From NCBI GenBank assembly GCA_028279155.1, contig JANQST010000094.1, positions 1-9,193 on the forward strand: a stretch of DNA of 9,193 bases, given 5' to 3'. Within the stretch, counting starts at the first letter, position 1. Each line of letters begins with the position of its first letter. Positions 6,735-9,193 of this stretch are shown here, piece after piece. Under the pieces are notes generated by a model. It saw only the letters and a list, made by a program, of their open reading frames with translations. It ran no database searches and was not told the origin of the DNA. Both the position numbers and the translations under genes were made by a program. The DNA comes from Cyclobacteriaceae bacterium (GTDB lineage: Bacteria; Bacteroidota; Bacteroidia; Cytophagales; Cyclobacteriaceae).

Positions 6735-7932
6735 AGTGCACAGCAAAGCACTTGATCAATCCATCGAAACAGATCGTATCATTGATCACATTGAAGGTTC
6801 TTCTCCGGGGCCTACGTTGATATTTATGGGTGGTATCCACGGGAACGAGCCTTCCGGAGTTTTTGCCTTAAAAAGAGTATTACAAAACATTAACAAGAGT
6901 CAGGTCCGGGGAACAATCTGGGCCATAGCTGGAAACCTCTGGGCACTTGAAAAAGGTGTTAGATTTCACAAAGAAGATCTGAATAGAGTATGGACAGATG
7001 AACGCATACGAGCCTTACGGAATTCTCCAAAAAATGCAACAAATGAAGACGTTGGTCAGCAAATAGAGATCTACAAACTGGTTCAATCCATACTTGATGA
7101 AGGGAATGGCCCTTTCTATTTTTTCGATTTGCACACCACCTCAAGCGAGACTGTACCCTTTCTAACAGTGAACGATAGTTTATTGAACAGAAAATTCACC
7201 GTTCAGTACCCCTTGCCGATTATTCTTGGGATCGAAGAGTATTTGGACGGGCCCATTCTTAGCTACATCAACGAATTGGGCTACGTGGCATTCGGATACG
7301 AGGCAGGCCAACATGATAACATGTCTTCCATAGAGAATCACATGGCATTCATCTATTTGTCCATGGTTTTCTGCGGAGTTATCAAAAAAGAAGACATTGA
7401 TTTTCATCAATGCTACGATCGGTTGGCAAAGACGACTGGTGATGTTCGAAGTATTTACGAGATCTATTACAGGTATCTCATCAAGCCTGAGGAGAATTTC
7501 AAAATGCGTCCTGGCTATTTTAACTTTCAGCGGATTCGAGCAGGTCAGGAACTGGCAGAGAGTGACGAGTCAAAGGTCAAGGCTCCAATGGATGGTCGCA
7601 TTTTTATGCCCCTCTATCAAACGCAGGGGAATGAAGGCTTCTTCACCATAAGAAGAATACGACCAATTTATTTATTGTTATCGGCCTTTTTTCGCAAAGT
7701 AAGACTTGATCGTTGGCTAACAATCCTTCCAGGTGTTAAGTGGCAGGATAAGAAAAGACATACGCTTCGGATCAACTTAAAGATCGCATTCCTCTTCACT
7801 AAAGAATTTTTCCATCTCTTAGGATATCGGAGCAAGCGGATCGATGAAACTCATTTGGTTATGAAAAATCGTGAGGAGGAATCGAGAGACGAAGAATATG
7901 AGAATGAGAATTGGTTCAACGGGAACAACTGA
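6727..7932 (+). CDS. M14-type zinc deacylase (succinylglutamate desuccinylase/aspartoacylase family)
   Basis: A 401-residue cytoplasmic enzyme of the AstE/AspA branch, which hydrolyses the amide bond of N-acyl amino acids. The ATG at 6727 is preferred over an in-frame TTG at 6721; it gives the ATGATTGA overlap (8 bases) with the GCS2-CBS gene. Visible residues are GGIHGNEPSG with zinc ligands His38 and Glu41, D84-L-N-R87 (substrate-carboxylate Arg), FDLHTTSS with third zinc ligand His136, and GYEAGQHDN with probable catalytic Glu192. The C-terminal beta domain includes KAPMDGRIFMPLYQTQG (284-300), usual for this branch. Beyond about residue 310 there is an extension of some 90 residues: first basic and hydrophobic (RPIYLLLSAFFRKVRLDRWL), then an acidic Asn/Glu-rich tail. 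I do not recognise this extension. The coupling suggests the enzyme breaks down or trims a product of the partner ligase, or supplies it with a free amino acid. The substrate is unknown. Confidence 0.88.
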   Translation: MIEVHSKALDQSIETDRIIDHIEGSSPGPTLIFMGGIHGNEPSGVFALKRVLQNINKSQVRGTIWAIAGNLWALEKGVRFHKEDLNRVWTDERIRALRNSPKNATNEDVGQQIEIYKLVQSILDEGNGPFYFFDLHTTSSETVPFLTVNDSLLNRKFTVQYPLPIILGIEEYLDGPILSYINELGYVAFGYEAGQHDNMSSIENHMAFIYLSMVFCGVIKKEDIDFHQCYDRLAKTTGDVRSIYEIYYRYLIKPEENFKMRPGYFNFQRIRAGQELAESDESKVKAPMDGRIFMPLYQTQGNEGFFTIRRIRPIYLLLSAFFRKVRLDRWLTILPGVKWQDKKRHTLRINLKIAFLFTKEFFHLLGYRSKRIDETHLVMKNREEESRDEEYENENWFNGNN

Positions 7933-7949
7933 ACCTTCGTTTACTTTTT
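7913..7949 (+). terminator. Weak possible terminator after the M14 gene
   Basis: GGTTCA (7913-7918) can pair with TGAACC (7930-7935) across the stop codon, with an 11-base loop. Interrupted T runs follow, ending in five T at 7945-7949. The stem is short and the T run is not adjacent. The gap up to 8032 shows no clear promoter, so read-through into the metallo-hydrolase gene is possible. Confidence 0.2.
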
Positions 7950-8032
7950 GCTTACCTCCCAAATCGCAACCTTGAAGACCTTATCACTGTATAGAAGAAG
8001 GATTTCTTACTAACGCTACTTAACGAACAACA

Positions 8033-9151
8033 ATGAACTTCAAAATACTTTTTACCCTACTAATTGGGATTGGTTTACTTGGACATCTATCAGCACAGGA
8101 AGAGCCAAAAATTGTTCCCGAAAAGTTAACCGATAATTTATATGTCTTATACGGTGGCAATGGCCAAGGCGCAAACGTGGGACTATATATCGGTGAAGAT
8201 GGCTTACTTCTGGTGGATGGGATGAAGGGTGAAACCAACGAAAAATTGATGAAAATCATCAGGTCGATTTCAGATAAACCCATTCGTCAGTTGATCAATA
8301 CCCATGCAGACTTTGACCATGCGGGAGCCAATACTCTCTTCATGGAACAGGGAGCTACCGTCTACATGCAAGAAAATGCTCCATTTGAAGGTGGGGTTGG
8401 AAGTGTCTATTTTCAAGACAAGATTACGATCTCTCTAAACGAAGAAACCGTAGAGGCTTATTCGGTCGTTTCTCATTCTTTCTGTGATGCTTTGATCTAT
8501 TTCAAAGAGAGGAATGTGGTTTTTATGGGAGATACATTCACCAATAATTGGTATGCAACTTTCAACTCGGGCGGTGTAGTAGGACAATTTGAAGCTATTG
8601 ATGTTGCATTAGACATTGGTGATGAAGAAACCGTTTATGTACCAGGGCATGGACTTCCTACTGATGCCGCAGGTCTAATCAAATACCGGGAAGCAAGCGG
8701 GGAGTGGGTTGCAAAAGTTGGTGAGCTATATAGAGAAGGCGTTTCGGTTGATGAGATGGTAAAAAATGAGGATCTCAACCAGATCAAGAAAAAGTTTATA
8801 GATGATCGAACGGGAGCAACTATCCCGCAGGCCAGACTGAAAAGGTTCATTGAACGAACTATCTCCATTTGCTTGATTCCACCTTATCCAATAAATCCGG
8901 AAGACCTGAAGAAGTATACTGGCCTTTACCAATACGAAGACGGAACCAGGGAAGAAGTTTATTTTTCCGCGGGTAAATTATTTATTCGTAAAAAGACACC
9001 GTACCAATACATTTCAGAACTCATTCCGCAATCTGAACAATTATTTCACATGGGAGGAAGTATCACCATGTGGATTGAGTTTAATTCGGATGGTACTGGC
9101 TTCACTTTCAAAAATGGGAGCGAGACAAAGGTTGCATCGAAGGTTGATTGA
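8033..9151 (+). CDS. Exported metallo-beta-lactamase-fold hydrolase with C-terminal beta domain
   Basis: A 372-residue protein with a signal peptide (MNFKILFTLLIGIGLLGHLSA-Q, cleavage near 21), so it acts in the periplasm or outside. The MBL domain spans about 30-220. The metal motif is H91-A-D93-F-D95-H96, where most relatives have HxHxDH. The remaining ligands are present: His148 (SHSF), Asp167 (MGDTF) and His206 (VPGHG). The substitution HxDxDH is known in some MBL branches (ComEC-type and some phosphodiesterases), and flavodiiron proteins have Glu there. Activity with altered metal use is therefore plausible rather than excluded. Residues about 288-372 (YTGLYQYEDGT, then a beta-rich stretch with LFHMGGS and IEFNSDGTG) resemble the DUF3471/Pab87-type lipocalin-like domain often found on serine hydrolases. 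The substrate is unknown; the fold alone does not imply antibiotic resistance. It starts 100 bases after the M14 gene and its stop is 2 bases from the stop of the opposing gene. Confidence 0.9.
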   Translation: MNFKILFTLLIGIGLLGHLSAQEEPKIVPEKLTDNLYVLYGGNGQGANVGLYIGEDGLLLVDGMKGETNEKLMKIIRSISDKPIRQLINTHADFDHAGANTLFMEQGATVYMQENAPFEGGVGSVYFQDKITISLNEETVEAYSVVSHSFCDALIYFKERNVVFMGDTFTNNWYATFNSGGVVGQFEAIDVALDIGDEETVYVPGHGLPTDAAGLIKYREASGEWVAKVGELYREGVSVDEMVKNEDLNQIKKKFIDDRTGATIPQARLKRFIERTISICLIPPYPINPEDLKKYTGLYQYEDGTREEVYFSAGKLFIRKKTPYQYISELIPQSEQLFHMGGSITMWIEFNSDGTGFTFKNGSETKVASKVD

Positions 9152-9153
9152 TT

Positions 9154-9193
9154 CTACTCCTCCTGCCGTTCATACACAATTCGTCCATCAACA
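9154..9193 (-). CDS. C-terminal end of a minus-strand gene, amidohydrolase-like (partial)
   Basis: Read on the minus strand, the last 12 codons in the window give VDGRIVYERQEE followed by a TAG stop (9156-9154). The pattern 'VDG-[RK]-[IV]-V-Y-E' close to the terminus is typical of exported or cytosolic amidohydrolases (composite-domain metal-dependent hydrolases), where it is the last strand of the beta-sandwich. Its stop is separated from the metallo-hydrolase stop by only 2 bases, a tight convergent arrangement. With 12 residues the family call is tentative. Confidence 0.5.
   Translation of the reverse strand, partial: VDGRIVYERQEE

Noticed and set aside
471..7932. Idea that ggt, the serine hydrolase, the GCS2-CBS enzyme and the deacylase form one glutathione pathway.
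   Set aside because: A probable terminator and a separate promoter split them, GGT is exported while the ligase is cytoplasmic, and no glutathione synthetase is present; kept only as a thematic remark.
8033..9151. Calling the metallo-hydrolase an antibiotic-resistance beta-lactamase.
   Set aside because: The MBL fold is very broad, the metal motif is altered and the protein carries an extra C-terminal domain; nothing specific to carbapenemases is seen.

Overview
The window reads as a piece of a Bacteroidota chromosome, most likely from a marine or soil Cytophagales-type bacterium (the order is inference). The support is an AT-leaning composition, secreted proteins with short '-AQ' type signal peptides, almost no Shine-Dalgarno sequences, one good TTTG-N19-TAnnTTT-type promoter, and an anti-sigma-like gene followed by a beta-repeat surface protein. 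All complete genes are on the plus strand. One minus-strand gene enters from the right edge with only its last 12 codons visible.

Left part (1-1587): the 3' part of a membrane-anchored coiled-coil protein of the anti-sigma-factor type overlaps by 29 bases with a secreted protein. That protein is built from regular 17-18 residue beta repeats (DUF4097-like). The pair ends at a strong intrinsic terminator.

Middle (1588-4647): an exported gamma-glutamyltransferase (ggt) comes first. Its true start is an ATG at 1730, not the upstream TTG. A lipoprotein serine hydrolase of the beta-lactamase/penicillin-binding-protein fold follows, then an AT-rich hairpin that may terminate it.

Right part (4648-9193): a 218-base intergenic region holds a plausible promoter. 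This leads into a two-gene operon with an ATGATTGA start/stop overlap. The first product is a glutamate-cysteine-ligase-like (GCS2 fold) enzyme fused to a pair of CBS domains. The second is an M14-type zinc aspartoacylase/succinylglutamate desuccinylase-like deacylase with a C-terminal extension. Then comes an exported metallo-beta-lactamase-fold hydrolase with an altered metal motif (HxDxDH) and a C-terminal beta domain of a kind more usual on serine hydrolases. It converges, with a 2-base gap, on what looks like the C-terminus of an amidohydrolase.

No RNA genes, CRISPR arrays, insertion sequences or phage genes were seen. The most interesting unit is the GCS2-CBS plus M14 operon. A carboxylate-amine ligase carrying a putative nucleotide-sensing module is translationally coupled to an amide-bond hydrolase, which suggests a regulated make/break pair for an unidentified glutamyl or N-acyl amino-acid compound. 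That role is inference. A link with the exported GGT two genes upstream is thematic only, since they are in separate transcription units.
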